Assembly: GCA_015680685.1 (NCBI GenBank)
Contig: MNCI01020402.1
Location: 45,255 to 109,254 of the forward strand
Source of the DNA: Gnetum montanum
Lineage: Eukaryota; Streptophyta; Gnetopsida; Gnetales; Gnetaceae
DNA length: 64,000 nucleotides
Direction: 5' to 3'
Shown: piece after piece, positions 43,830 to 57,757 of the stretch
Layout of the letters: every line of letters starts with the position of its first letter
How positions within the stretch are numbered: position 1 is the first letter of the stretch
The notes under the pieces: generated by a model
Database searches by the model: none
What the model was told of the DNA's origin: nothing
What the model saw: only the letters and a program-made list of their open reading frames with translations
Made by a program: the position numbers and the translations under genes

Positions 43830-46100
43830 GGGCTTACAATAAAGTCTATAGATTAAATTCCAATCTTGGACTTTGACAAAAGAGTGAGTAAATAGAGAGG
43901 ACATCCACTGTTTGTCATTCATGGATTCAAAGTGTAAAACATCCCCCTCACTTGAACTAGGAGGGTCTTTCCTATGGATTAAATCTAGGAGCTACCCAAG
44001 TTGAGTTTATCTACTACTATCATGCAAGGATAAGGGCATATGCCACTACCTCCTATCATACCATTGCTTAACTATGACTCTAGAAGAATGTCTTGAAAAG
44101 GTAGCAACATCCAAGAACTATTTCCATATCAATTTATGATGAGCAATTATAGCTAGCAAAGCTACCACTAGGATGTCCAATCATTCACATAAGCATGACC
44201 CTAATGATTGAAAAAAATTTCACTCTCTCCTAATAGTATTCCAAACCTTAGAGGACCTAGTAGCATAAGCCCACATATTAGGGTAACACATTTAGATGTA
44301 ACTCACCAAATTTTTATCCTCCTAAGACTAGACCTTCCATGCAAGTTTAGCTACAAATATAAGGGCTTGCTTCCAGAAATCCTTGAGCCCATACCCACAT
44401 GGATGAAATAGGATGGGTATGTACCTAGTTCAAGGGCTAATTAACAATGTTCCTATCTTAAATGAACCTTGACTAGCCTTCTTCAATTATGCCTAAGAGA
44501 AAATGTTTTAAATGATTAACTAGAACATTGAAAAGGATTTTATATAAACTATTACAGAAGCTAATCAACTTGTAGTTTTATGAAGATTGCACCACATCCT
44601 TTTTGGAGAGCATGACAATGTGAGTTTCATTCCAAACCTTATGGAAGGTGCCAAATTTAAATCCTACATGATACAACCCCTCCAAGTCTTCTCCTATGAT
44701 GTCCTAGTAATGCTTAAGGAATTCAAAGTTCCAATCATCTAACCCTAGTGTTTTTTGATTCAACAAATCCATGATCACATATTTTATTTTCTCTTTAGTC
44801 AAAGTCCTCTGTAAAAAGTAATTATTTGTTGAGGTTACAATGTAAGAAACCATTTCTTCTAGAAGACTAGGAGCAACACGAGCTGCATTCTAGTCCTCCT
44901 ATTTTAGCAACCTTTTCTTCAAATTCTACTTCTAGTAAACCTTCTTCTCATGGGTCAAACATCTCACTTCTTTCTCTACCTTCATTAGACCCTACATAAT
45001 CAATTTCCACTTTGATAGTAAGCCCACCTAGACCTAGATCTACTCAATCTACTCTAAAGCTTCCAATGTTGATGGGAGTTATGTCTATTTCCTATGCTAT
45101 GAGAAAATTACCAAAACTCTAAAAGCTTCTTCATCACACCTTTAGACCTAGTGCTAGTAGCATCCTACTTCCAAATATAATCTAGCTTAAACTAAAAGAA
45201 CTTCTTTGAAAGCCACATATTCTCAAACTAAAATGAAGCTTTAGTAAGAACCTTTACTCTCCACTCGCAAAAAATTGATCTATGGTTAGAGAATGCCTAG
45301 AAGAAGGCCTTACTAACCAAACAGTCCTAAACCTAGCATGAATAAGGAATGAGGAACCAATTCAAGTAAGAAGAAAACTACCATCCCTCTAGAGTTATCT
45401 ATTTTCAAAATGCTCTGGTTCATCAAAGAATTTACCCTCAACGTTTTGGATTGATAAGCTAGATCTATCTTTTTGTCTTCTAGTAAAGTTACAATCACCA
45501 ACTAGAATCTAATCTATTTTAAAATTAATGTTTAATGGCTACCTCTTAAACTTTGTCCACAAAGAGGTGAAAACTAGGTAATAGAAATTCAAAATCTTCA
45601 CTTCCTCATCTTTNAACTAGGTAATAGAAATTCAAAATCTTCACTTCCTCATCTTTAATACCAACAAAGCTAGAGAAAACCACCCTATTCTAAAATACAA
45701 GCCTATTTTTCCACATGTAAACTAGCTTACCATTAAAGCCTTAATTGGGACCTCACATTCCATCCATCTACACCAACCCTTTTCAAGGAAAGACATCAAG
45801 TTTCATTTCCTAAAGTAGCACCACATCAATACTATTTAACTGTAACATGGGTTTCAAAAAAAATGAATTTTTTGTAGCTCCTAGAGGCTAGCATAATTCT
45901 AAGTTAAGATAATCATAAGGTAAGAGGTATCAAGGAAATGTTATCCACCAACATACCTTATTTTGCAATTGAGCCCTCCTCCAAACCTAGTGTTACCTCC
46001 TCTTCTCTTTTGTGGATAACAATGATCAAGCTATCTAGAGTTCCTTAACATCCATTCATAATATCAAAAATAAGTACCTTTTTTCAATCCTCTAAATTTG
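43830..46100 (-). pseudogene. L1-type LINE fragment: endonuclease, RT start, C-terminal region
   Basis: Minus strand. The endonuclease-like part (about 46000-45050) has an LQETK-like segment and further downstream HSLTIDQFF. The RT beginning (about 44870-44440) has LGLDDWNFEFLKHY, DIIGEDLEGLY, NETHIVMLSKKD and YKLISFCNSLYKILFNVLVNHLK. The C-terminal part (44410-43835) has KLAWKVW-stop-QEDKNL and SSKVWNTIRRE, like the tail of plant L1 proteins. The FADD/YADD palm and thumb are missing between 44440 and 44410, an internal deletion. Heavily decayed. No poly-A end was identified. Confidence 0.6.
45572..45656. repeat. 42-bp direct repeat around a single N (assembly join)
   Basis: 45572-45613 and 45615-45656 are identical, with N at 45614. 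Third case of the same pattern in this window; lies in the LINE endonuclease part. Confidence 0.92.
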
Positions 46101-46143
46101 AGGCCATGTTACGCCGTTTCCATTAAGGGGTACTAAGTAGCAA

Positions 46144-47082
46144 TGATGAGTGGTCAAGTTACCCTATGCTCAACCATATGAATCATGAAGCATTGATGCA
46201 CAATCTAGTCAAACTCCATAGACTCTATAGTCTTTTGGTGTCCTAGCTCTCTAGGAAGTAAATTGGACATTGAGGATGTTTGTTGTCTTTCCAACTACAC
46301 TTATGAAGCTCAAGGATATGGTTTAAGTGTAATTGAGGTAAATGATTTTTATAATTTTATATTTTATAATTTCAGTGCTTGAAATAAACAAGATAGAGAA
46401 TAAAGTAATTTAATATCTATTTTAATCTAATTGGCTAACTATTATTCAACTAGTCCTAACATAAGTATCTGGTCCCACTTCCCATACACATTGTAAACAC
46501 ATATAACATTGTTGGGTTACCAAGCATTAAGTTTTGCTAGGATTACCAAACATCATATGCATGATCAAAGTGGTTGTACCTATATGTTTACTTAATCGCT
46601 ATTTAGCTTATCTCACTTAATTACTTAATTAACTTAATTATTGAAGAACATTAAATAAATAACTAAAAAAATTAAATACATGAATAAAACATTAAGCTAT
46701 CCAAAATGTAGCAAGGTTTATCAAGAAGCCCATCTTTATTGCCACACACATTATCATGCTTAGGTACAATAGTGCTTGAATAAAGATCTGTACACTCAAT
46801 GACTCTTGCTATGGGCACTTAGGAAAATATTCTGACTTTTGAATGTAAAACCTAGAAGAGCCTTGCTAAAACTATGACAAGATTATGCCTAAAAATGATG
46901 GGTTGACATGTATTTAAAGGTAAGAACAAGCCCTACGTTGATGGGGCCACATCAATGCATCAAACAATGTATCAACAAAGCCTAATTGATGTGGCTTGGT
47001 CAATGAGGCCTTGTCAATGTGGCCCAGTCAATGGTCCCTAGTCGATGAGGCCTCATTGATCCAGCAAATCCATGACCCATCA
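46144..47082 (-). mobile_element. E3 3' LTR
   Basis: 939 bp. On the plus strand it runs TGATGAGTGG...CCCATCA. The minus-strand U3 has an array of GATGAGGCC/TCAATG words with the perfect palindrome ATGAGGCCTCAT at 47045-47056, then TTTAAATA (about 46909-46916). Next to it, 47083-47092 reads TAGGGGTA on the minus strand (PPT). Confidence 0.92.
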
Positions 47083-47307
47083 TACCCCTATGAATGAATG
47101 AAAAGTCATCCTCAAGTTCCTTACAAAATTGGAAAGGTATCAAATTATTAACTAGCACATGATGTAACAAAACTATCATGACAAAAATAAGTGCCCAAGT
47201 GTACAAATCAACAAAATTATAAATTGGTGGTGTTCATGATAAAAAATTGAACATCAAACTAAAATTGGACAACACGTCCTTTGATGGTATGAATACAACT
47301 GAAAAGA
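47083..47307 (-). other. E3 3' UTR and PPT
   Basis: Non-coding, with the family-wide AACACCACCA word reversed near 47222-47231. PPT at the LTR edge. Confidence 0.7.
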
Positions 47308-50132
47308 TCACATGCTCCCAGGTGGTGGAGACTCCTAAGGCTCTAACAGACCATCTCTAGCATCAGGCACATGAGGTAGTTGATGCTATTGTGGCTATCT
47401 TGCTGCTACTGCAACCTTTGGTGGAAGGTAGAATGCATCCAACAATGCTTTCATTTTTACTTTCTTACTCTTGGGATTGTGCATAGTCCATGTATCTTTG
47501 CCAATGTGGGGTGGAATGGGCACATCCCAAGGATAGGGGATTACTAGAAATAGCTCCTTAGTATTGATGAACCAAGCAGCAAATTATTTACACTTGATGT
47601 TGAAGGCCTTGATTACATTTTGCAACTCATGATAATCATTTAACCTCCTAGCTAGGTTCTTGGAAATTGATTGTTGATCAATAAATATTTCCTTGAGAAG
47701 TTCAAGTTCAACATTTGTCATGATCAGGTTTTTCTTAGTGTCCTTGTGGTGCTTGAACTTAGCCTTGTACAATCAATATGAGTTGGCCATCTATTTTTCG
47801 AGTTCTAATCATGGCCATCTGGTAGTTAGCATTGCTAGATTTGCATATCAAAGATAGGCCACTTTCATATATTCTATCATTTCTTTAATTTGCATATCCT
47901 TCATGTAGATCTCCACCTTATTGTAGGAATCCATCCCATCAATGATAAGTTGCCACACCTCTCTTCTTTGCTAGAGTTGCTAAAGGGCCTCATTTATTTT
48001 CACCTTAGCCACTTGGATATGTTTCTCATCCATCACCTTTTATAGGCCAACCTATTATTTATAGTAATTTTTAACTCTCAAGTTTTAGAGCCTCATTTTT
48101 CCATGTAATAATTTTCATGGTAGATTTTTAGTGTAAGGCATGGACTTCCTCATAGAGAGATTACGATTTTGTACTATGAATTTCTACAATTCTGTATGCG
48201 CTCTAGCTAGCTTTTCCTACTATTGATGGATGAATTCTTGCATTTTTTGTTTTTGTGCATCAACATTCTATAGGCAATGATTTTTTGTGGTTAACATTTC
48301 ATTTTCTTGGCACATCTCATCCAAGTCCTTTTGAACTAAATAGGTCTTTGCTTCTGCTATAGACTAGTTAAAGAAGACCATCACCATTCCCTTCTCAACT
48401 TGTTTTAATCACTCTTGAAACTACTAAAAATATTCATCTCTTATTATTGTAGGATTGAGGAGTGTGGGATCAATAAAACAGGCATGCAATTTAGCACCCT
48501 CCATAGCTAAGTGTTGGTTTTATGCTTGAGCTATTTCAAGTTGCTCCTCCAAGATGATACATTTTCCCTTTGCTTCGAGCAGCTTCAAATGGGTTGTAGA
48601 AATGGTATTTGGAAGATCAAAGATGTTTAGAATCAATTACTCAGTCCCCACTAGTCAATCCAATAGTTCTTCATGCTAGTCTACACTAAATTTTTTGCTG
48701 AAAGTTCTTGCAGACATTTGCATCTCTAAGTGTAGAAACATCTAGAACAGATGCCATAGGTGCATTAAGTGCTTCAACAATTCTTTTAGCAAACACTTCT
48801 ACAACTGTCTCCTACCCTTGATGTTTCATCACCAATATAACTACCCCTCACCCTCCTCCAAGTACATCAAAAAGGAGGCAGCATTCCCAAAGATTTTTGG
48901 GAATAAATGGTGATGAGAGAGAGATACCATTACCTCGTGGGCATTGGGATTTAATCTTGTAGCAACTATGTTTTTTGGGTTGAAAATATTGGTCCACCTC
49001 CCTCCATTTGACTAATATTTTGAGCCATTTCATTAAGGTGACTCACTGTAGGTTGATACATAGATGGATCCCCACCAAGTACTACAAGTGCTATTCTTAG
49101 ATTTTACTCAAGGCTCAATGGTAGCACAGGCTTTCAATGTTGTTTCCTTAGTAGGTGGTGGTTGTTAATTATCTTCTTTAGACATAGCAGGCATCTTATC
49201 CTTCATCATTTTAGACCAAGAGGCAATGGGAGTATGCTTGATTATGTCATTAGCATAGTGAACTATCCCTATCCTTTTGCAAATTTTTTTGATAAGGCAT
49301 GGAAAGGATAGGTTTTTCCTTCCATGTTCATTCTCTTTAAAAAAATTTCTATCTCTAGATAGATTAATTATGGAAGATTTGATGGAAAGTTTTGACTTAG
49401 AGTAGCACATGCTCAAGCAAAAAAGGTAGTCACCTTACTAGGCCTCACTATTGGTTTGACATGATAGGTTGCTATCTTGAAGTACATGTGCTTCGCCTAT
49501 GTGAGTATGCCAAACTCCTTACAGTCAACCCCGTAATAGCATTGGGTCCACTTTATTTTTACCTTTGGATTAGTTTGTGTAGAAATATTTGCCAATTGTG
49601 TCCCAAAATTAGGCAACCCAAGAGCTTGAGAAATGGCTTCAATTGAGCAGGACACCTAAATGTCATTTATCTTCACAGTGGAACCTACCCTTCTATTATT
49701 CTAGAAGAGGTACATCTCTCCCATGTACCACTTCCCATGGGAAGTGATGATTGGCCACATGGAAGAGGTTTGCAATTGTGACTTTACCTCCACTAGAGTA
49801 GTTTCCAAGAATGGTCCAAATTTTAGTTCCTAAAGAACTAAGAATTGGACATCATGGGGCCTAATTATGTTGAGGCAGGCTTGTGTTAGTGTGACTTCAA
49901 GTCTCAGTATAGGCCCAGGTGCCTTTCCTCACTATGATTATTCTATTGTAGCCTATTCCTTAAGAATTTGTCAAAAACATTCCACTTCGAGCTGCTTCTA
50001 AAGAGGTCCCATTGCATGGATTTCTTCTACCTATTCTTGGGCTTGTTCTTATTGGCCCCTTCTAGCACTAGGTCATTTCTTCCTTTGGTGAGATGATCCT
50101 TCCTCCTATGGTCATTTCAATCTTGGTGCCAT
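47308..50132 (-). pseudogene. E3 extra ORF at the env-like position
   Basis: Starts ATGGCACCAAGA at 50132 and ends PPPGSM-stop near 47308. Collinear with E1 and E2: WPIITSHGKWYMGEM-like coding near 49750-49710, KENEHGRKNLSFPCLIKKICKRIGI near 49340-49265, a heptad-rich middle including ELELLKEIFIDQQSISKNLARRLND (around 47720-47640), and the tail TMHNPKSKK, MKALLDAF near 47480-47420. Many stops and frame changes. The order domain, linker, coiled coil, tail is kept, so this was a real gene of the family. Confidence 0.7.
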
Positions 50133-50434
50133 CTGTAATCCCACCATGACCATGAGTTAGCAATTATTGTGTAATGTGAAACAATTAAGATACCATATCT
50201 CATTAGAAAATTTACACCTAACTAAGTTGTGATTATAACTGATTAATCAATTTTAATCATTAGTTTATTTGTATTTTGATATTGATAATTGATTATAGTC
50301 ATACCAAAGTTTTTTGAAAGGTTTAAACTTTCAAAATTGATGGTTTAATATCATTGTATTCATTAACCCTTTAGGGGAGAAACAATTTTCATTAGAAACC
50401 TTAAGGTTTTTGGCCCCCATGAGTAAGAGCTTAC
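50133..50434 (-). other. E3 predicted 5'-UTR intron
   Basis: Minus strand: donor GTG|GTAAGC at 50434, acceptor GGGATTACAG at 50133, ATG next. 302 bp. Matches E1 and E2 in position and boundaries. Confidence 0.65.
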
Positions 50435-50559
50435 CACTTGTAGCTATAGGATTGAAGAATGGAGTGATTTGGACAAATGGTCAAAAAGTTATAGGTTCTA
50501 GAAAATAGCAAAAATTCCTCTCTTGTTGTGAAAAAAATGATAAAAATTTCAAAGTGTTT

Positions 50560-50660
50560 GTTGGTATTTATAGATTATTTTGCATTACATTGATGGGGCC
50601 TAGTTGATGAGGTCCCATTGACAGGGTTGACTATGTCGACTAGGCCTAGCGGATGTAGCT
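50560..50660 (-). promoter_or_regulatory. E3 internal promoter-like block
   Basis: Minus strand: AGGCCTAGTCGACATAGTC and following words, with the perfect palindrome CTAGGCCTAG (50640-50649), then TATAAATA (50564-50571). The array aligns with the E2-type LTR array (AGGCCTCATCGACGTAGTT at 38519) at roughly three of four positions. Confidence 0.6.
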
Positions 50661-52139
50661 GTTGACCACCATTGACTTTGGAATAACTTTGAAAATACAA
50701 GGAGTTTTAAAGTAGAATGGGGATCAAATGGAAGCCTAAAAATCCATGAACATGATGAAAATAGTAGAAGAGGATGTTGGAGTGTATAGAATTCAGAAAA
50801 TTGAGAAAATAGTTAGAGAATGAAATTTTATGAATGTTTAATGAGCACAAAGTTGGATGCACAATGGGGCACATGAAAGATACGATTGCAGTAATGTACA
50901 AGGTAAAGGGCTTAACTATCCAAACCCAAGAGATTCACGTGGGTCCTCCCCATAGTAGGCACATGTTCTTTTTACTCTTGCATAATCTCAACTAAGGAGT
51001 CTATGGGCCCCATAGTCCATTAATGGTTATGAAAAGTTAAGGACCAACCAGGAAGAATCTATCTAAGAATTCCAACATGTCAAACTAAGACATCAAGCAT
51101 AACATGGAAACTAGTAGTGAGGTGAGTGATGGACAACATAAGTGTATGATGGAGAGGATGGAATGAAATCCATAGTTATGGTCACATGAAGTCCCTTATG
51201 GAGTTTGTGTTTAAAATAACCTAAGAAGATCCATCCTTAGTCCAAATCAAAACCAATCACTTTTAGTGACCTCACATTACCACTTTAAGAGTGATCCACC
51301 CTATTAAGACATAACAATAACCCCACAAAACAACCACCATTCCATAAAGAGAAGAAAAGAGAAGCAAGAAGTAAGAGAAGGCCTTATTTAGAGGGGACCT
51401 TCAGGGATGGGTAACATGTCTTTCTAGTCCCATTACCAATGCTTGTAGCCTATTTATTTGACTATGGGATGTGCTTTGAATTCCCAGTTTTTTTTTTTAC
51501 TTTGGTGGAAACCATACCATGCAAAGACTTTATTTATGAATACAGAATAGTAAGAAAGTAATGAAAGCACCAATGCACACAAGCAAGTAGAAGAGTACAA
51601 ATATTATTGAGTCCCCTTGAAGTCACATCCTATGCAAACCTTTGAATCCTTCCCAATTTCAAAAACTACCAAGGTCACAAATTTATTAAAAGTTTATTTA
51701 ATGAAAGAGACCTCAAATTTTCAAAACAAGGAAAACCATAGAGTTTGTGATTAGATAGATGCCATGCATTGACTACCTGTTCCATGAAATGGAAATCATG
51801 TCTTAGTCATTAGAGATCAGAATTTGAAATTAGAAACCAAACATGAATAATCAAAACATTAAGTACAAACCACCATTAGTAAGCAACAACATTGGCACTG
51901 TGTCCTATGGTAATAAAGCACTTTTATTAGAAAAAATTAATAAAAAGTCACACAAAAATAAAGTAAAATATTCAAGAAAAACCAAAAATGGGTAAAAATC
52001 AACAAAGTGTAAAATAAAAATGTGTAAAAAAAAAGATGAAAAACTAAGGAGATGCAGAATATATAGCATGGTTGTTCGTCTAATGAAGTATTAGTTGCAC
52101 TGGCTTGCTTTGGCTCAAAGAAAGCTTTCACTTGTTAGA
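50661..52139 (-). other. E3 post-pol spacer
   Basis: No gene. Holds one copy of the A-rich hairpin unit (51467-51535: GGGATGTGCTTTGAATTCCCA, a T-run, TGGTGGAAACCATACCATGC on the plus strand) and the T-rich tract (A-rich on plus, 51940-52030). Confidence 0.7.
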
Positions 52140-53240
52140 TGTTGATCAATCACTTTTTGTTTAGGCTTTTAGGTTTGTAGATCAACATGGCACCAGAAGA
52201 AAAAGTTTTATCAATTATATAATGTTCCTCCCACAATGTTTGGAACTTTGTTTTTTGAGGTATGTGTGTGGGGTTCTAGTTGGGAATCTTATCTCCATGT
52301 TGAAATTTTATCATTGATATTATAAGGTCATGTTGCCTCTTTTTATATGCCTTATGTATTTTATTTAAAGATAGGACCACTAGCACATTTAGGTTGATCA
52401 ATCATTTTCTTTGTGCTAGGCTCAAGTTGAGGTCCAAGTCACAGGCTACTAAAAGTGTATGGAGCTCAGATTGAACTAGAAGTGGGGCAAGTTTTCCATA
52501 CACCAACTCATAGGGAGAGTAGCCTATAGGGAGTTTCCACATTGAGTGATAGGCCCAAAGGGCATAGTTGAGTTTTGTGATCCAATCTCTCCTATATTTG
52601 CTTACAATCCTTGTTAAGATCTTTGTGATATCATTATTGGTGACTTATACTTGACCATTGGCTTAGGGATGATAGGGTGTTAATTTATGTTTAACCCCCA
52701 ATTGTTACATCAACTTTTGAAAGGTGGAATCTATAAAATGGGTTCCATTGTCAAAATTGAGTGCACGTGGCATCCCAAACCTATTTACAATGTGTTATTT
52801 TACAAATCAAGTAGTAGTGGATGATGTACAGTTCGTGATGGCTATTGCTTCTACCCATTTGGTGTAGTAGTTGACTAGCATGATGATGTATGCCTTTCCA
52901 TTAGACATGGGTGTCATGGGACCCATGAAGTCAATGTCCCATATGTCAAAGCGTTCCAACAGTTGAATCCACTATTGAGCATCCTCCATTTGAGTGAGCA
53001 TCCCACCATCTCATTGACAACATTCATAGGATCAGATAAACTAATGGGCATCCCTAAAGATTGTATGTCAATAGTATCCTACCATTAGGATTTTTATGGT
53101 CGTGCATCTCCTTGCATAGTGACCTTTTTAAGGGCCTTTATGAGCATCCTAGAGAACATGTAATTGGTTTGCATTAGGAACATACCAATGAATTAGGCCA
53201 TCATCGCATACCTTGTAAAGATGTCTATTGATTTCCATGA
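52140..53240 (-). pseudogene. E3 integrase
   Basis: The zinc-binding part lies around 53130-52990 and the core follows. Reverse readings of PFDIWDIDFMGPM (about 52955-52915), INRFGMPRAL-like coding (about 52790-52740), TPYHP (near 52675) and the C-terminal GDKIPN and TLWEEHYIIDKTF (52290-52190) are recognisable. Stops throughout. Confidence 0.8.
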
Positions 53241-54800
53241 AGTACTTGGCTTGATGAAGAAACTGTTATTTCTTTCTAAAGTCTAGATATTATGGCATCT
53301 CTTGAGTGAGAAGTTAAGTGAGGATGTCATCATACCATTTTGATTCAGTGGGAACTTGGTCATTTTTCACTTCTATGAAGAGTAGTTCATCTAGAAATTA
53401 ATCAAAGAGCAAGTTTTCCTCCTCTTTAGCATCCCATATTAACTGAGAGAGGTGGTTAGCAATCACATTCTTAGTTCCTTTTCAATATACCATTGTGAGA
53501 TTGAATTCCTACAAGATCACAATCCACCATATAATATAGGGGCTCACTATTGGCTTATTCATTAGGAAGTTGATGGAATTATGATATATGTGCACAAACA
53601 CTTTATAGCCAAGCACATAGTATTTAAACTTTTCAACAGCATACACCACTTCCATTAGTTCTTTCTTAATTATGTCATAATTTAATTATGGAACCATAAT
53701 GCTTCAGCTTGCATAGTGGATGTAATATGGATATTTCTTATCATCCAATTGTGTAAGCATAGCTTCCAAGACATAATTAGATGCATTCATCATTATATGG
53801 AATGGTCTAGACCAATTTAGTGCCTGTAAAATTGGATTTTATATGAGTTATTCCATTAGCTATTGAAATGCATGTTTAGACTCCTTGGTCTAGATGAATG
53901 AAGCATGTTTCTTTGTAAGCTTGACTAATGGCTTTGTGATCTTAGAGAAATTATCTATAAATTGTCGGTAGTACCCAATGTGTCCAAGGAATGATTGGAC
54001 ATCCTTGACTATCTTTGGTTGACATGTGATTTCTTGGATGATCCTTATCTTTTCCAAGTCTACCTCAATCCTTTCCTGAGTAATTCTATGTTCCAATACT
54101 ATGCCCTCATAGATCATTAAATTGATCTTCTACCAATTGAGCCTAAGGTTTGTTTCAACACATATTTTCATTACTTACTCAAGGTAGTCTAAGGCTTGCC
54201 CAAATGTAGCCCTATAGGTAGAGAAGTCATCCATAAATACTTCTATCCCAGTACTAATTTTTTGTTGAAAAATACTAAAGACCAAACATTGAAATGTTGT
54301 AGGAACATTACATAGACTGAATGGCATCTAGATTTGGCCTGATCTTTTAGTGGAATCTAGATTTGGTTATAGCCATTATAACCATCCAAGAAGCTATAAT
54401 AGCAATGCTTAGATATGGTGTTCAACACTTGGGCCAAAAATAGAAATAGAAAATAATCTTTAAATTTTATCATATTCAATAGCTTAAAGTTGATGTAGAC
54501 CTACCATTGGTTACCTTTGTTTGGTACAATTATGAGTGGGCTAACCCACTCACTATCTATGATAGGATAGATGAACCCTACCTTGAGGAGTTGTTCTATT
54601 TTCTCTTTGATGATCTACTTCAACTTGGGGTTTAGCCTCCTCTACAGCTACCTTCTTGGCTTCATGGTTAGCTCAATGTAGATATGATGCTAGCATATGG
54701 TTGGATCAATTCTAGTCAGTTTAGGATATGACCAAGAAAAGGTTGTCAACCATTTGTTGATCACCTTCAATCACTTTTATTTTTGTATTGGAGCAAGATT
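53241..54800 (-). pseudogene. E3 reverse transcriptase and RNase H
   Basis: RT: the first part (about 54700-54460) in mixed frames, then an open 75-codon stretch (54117-53890) with EGIVLEHRI, VDLEKIRIIQEITCQP and VKDVQSFLGHIGYYRQFIDNFSKI. The FMDD region lies at about 54245-54215. RNase H (about 53840-53440) includes the HYVLGYKVFVHIYH-like segment and the NHLSQL-like end. Dead copy. Confidence 0.82.
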
Positions 54801-55149
54801 TGCATTGATTATAACCAGCTTGCCATTTTTTAAAAATGCATACTCCATGCTAGCTAGTAAAGTGTTTAACTCTAGGGGCTCTAGCTTGAAATGTTCAAGG
54901 ATTACCAACTCTTCCCAACACGTATCATCAACTTCATCATTAGAGAGTTGGTGATGAACTTGTTCAAGTTTATCCATGCCCTCAACATAAGCATATTTCA
55001 AGCACTTAGAGGGTTCCATGCATAGTGTGATGCTATTAGAGATAGTTGGTATCCACTGGGTACCCTCCTATTTTGTGGTTGCTACATACAAGCACCTTTG
55101 GATATTGGTTTCATGTGCACACTGATTATATGCTTTAATGAATGTACTT

Positions 55150-55625
55150 TTAATGGACTAGATTTTTTGTACACAATTGCACCTATTATCACTAAACACG
55201 ATGCATGGAACTTGCTTCTTCTCAAGTTCACTAAATTCATTCTTCTTGGATATTTCCAAGGAGAGGTCCTTGATGCCCATTCTGACATTAATAGTGCTTA
55301 ACCATGCATGTTCCATAATGATGGGGAAGTTACCTTTGTAGTTTTCTACCTTGATCACTAGAAAATTGGCAAGATAGGACCACTCATAGACTATAGTCAT
55401 AATCTCCTCCAAAGGATAATGATTGATTAATTTACCAATTTCAAATAGATATTTCTCTTTTTGAGAGGTGGCAGGTTTTAGGCTTGGTACATGTCATTGG
55501 AGATGAAATTGATACAAAAACCAAAATCAAAAAGAGCCTTGCATGGCTCATGTCCAATGATCTTTAAGTAAATAATAGGACTTCTTAATTCAGATCTCTT
55601 TATTGGAAAGTTTCTAGCCTTGATC
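55150..55625 (-). pseudogene. E3 aspartic protease
   Basis: EPCKALFDFG near 55550-55520, where the catalytic DSG reads DFG, then after a frame change EEIMTIVYEWSYLANFLVIKVENYKGNFPIIMEHAWLS (55412-55295). The active-site change and frame break make it inactive. Confidence 0.8.
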
Positions 55626-57757
55626 TAATTGGAGACAACATGAGTTAACATCACATTGTAGATTTGAGGTGGTGTTTGGTTTGAAGGACCCTAAAATGTG
55701 TTTGATGCAAAGGATGAGGGTGTTGGAGATATAGGGTGATTATCCACATTAGGTTATGAGGGTTTTGGAGGACTATTGGATTAGAAAAATGATCATTTCT
55801 TGGATCTATTTTTTGAACTACTCAACTAGAATGCTGGTTGTAAATTTACAGACCTTATAACACTTCATTTTTGTGGTTGTGGTGAAATTTTACCCTGCAT
55901 AGATGGAGCAAGAGGTAACTAGGTTGAGGGTAGATGGATGTGTGTAGATAGATGCAGAGGATGGTATGAATATGAGGGCTTCCCCTGAGTATATGATGAA
56001 TGAGTTCGATGGTGCTCTAGAGAATAATAGTGATGTTGGAAGGAGGCATGGTTGGCAAAGCCATGTGGAGAAATAAGTTGTTGAACATAATACCCATATA
56101 AATCTAGTTATCTGTAAGGGTACTACTATCTTAGTGGTGGTATCTCCTACAACTATGGTTTCTACCATTGCTGGTATTACTCATAAGATTGTGGTGAAGC
56201 TCCACTTGGATAGTAAGCTTGTTTTTGTTCATAAGATTTGGAATAACTAACCTTTTCTAAAATATCAAAAATAAATTTTTGGATGGCCAAGGTTTTTCTA
56301 TTCATCACATCATCGAGTGGTGACTCCTCATCACAGAATCAAACCTCTCTTTTCGTGATGGAAGGATCCTTATTATATTTTTTTACACTTTCTCTCTTTC
56401 TCAACTCACCTTCATCTTTTGCTACCTACTCTATCAACCTTTAGATCAGATAAGCTCTTAGTTTGAATAGTCTCCCTTGGGCATAAACCCCAAGAGTTCT
56501 TCTGGTTTCCACTTTGAGCCCATCTATGATGTGGTAGAGTTGTTTTCTCTAAGAATAACCATAACTAAGGCATTGGTGTAAGGGAGAATAATATCTTCCC
56601 ATGGTGGCATCCAAGGGTTCATGTGTTTCTTGTTTCCAATCTTGGATTTTCCTTCTTAGATTAGACACTCTGGAATACATCTAGTATTTATCATTAAATA
56701 GTTATAGCATGATACTCCATCTATGGATGGATTTTGATTGCAAGGATTGATACTAGCTTTCTACCACTTTGATGAGTGTCCTGGGGAATAGTTTCAATTT
56801 TTGCTAGTCATTTTCTATATTTTTTAAGGTGTAGGCATCATGAAAATCTTGTAGATGATTTTTTGGATTGGAGTTATATCCCCCTCAAATCTTGGGATAT
56901 TATTCATGTCCAAGCACTTGATTTAATTCTTGGTTAGGATCTTGACTACTTGTACAATGTTAAGCATGCTTGAAGTTTCCAGTAAAGGCTCATCATCATA
57001 ATTATTTCAATATCATTGATGATGTCCTCTGCTACCCCTTCATTTATCTTGGATCAAGTGATCATTATTATTGTCCTATTGTTCACCTCCATTATGGTTG
57101 TTCTATTTGTGACATTTGTAAAAACTAGAAGAGGAAGAAGAAGAAGATGCAAATGAAGAGGGTGATGAGGAAGGAGGACTACCACCACCATGGTATCTTC
57201 CAATTTCCATTTAGTTATCATAGCCATGTTCACTAGTTTTCTTATCATCTTGATGCTTGTTCAAGCCCCTGCCTTGATTGCCATCTTTTCCTAAATCTCG
57301 ATTGTTGATAGTGGGCCATAGATTTAGGATTGCATCCCCATCACTAGTAATAAGGGGTGGAGAATTTTCATGTTGAGAGTCCTTAGAGGAAGGAACCTCA
57401 TTGTCATTTTGGTCAAGTAGGAACAAAGGATTGGTGAACTATTTTCCCTTCACCAACTCATAGTGCTTCTCTTGGTGTCAACCTCTCCAACATTATTTTC
57501 TAGTGGAATGGTAGTCCTGGTAGTTATAATCATGCACAATGTGCTCCTCTTAAAGATCTTGGATGTCTAACTTTTTAAGAGTTTAAAGTAGCATCATGGG
57601 CGCACAGACTGATCGGGAGGCATTACATGTTACCTTCCATATCACACCATTGCAATTGTTTATCCTAATGTAGGATGAAGATGAAATCAAACACCTACTC
57701 ATCGGGATGAGTATATACCACCTTGCATTCTTGAGGGATGGGTGGTTTCATATCATC
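55626..57757 (-). pseudogene. E3 gag
   Basis: The probable start is ATG near 57757 (MKPPIPQECKVVYTHPDE). Downstream come a Ser/Pro-rich patch (about 57190-57110), a gag-core-like segment near 56750-56480 and the proline/threonine-rich tail before protease. The core is too decayed to list motifs safely; the call rests on position between PBS and protease. Confidence 0.6.
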
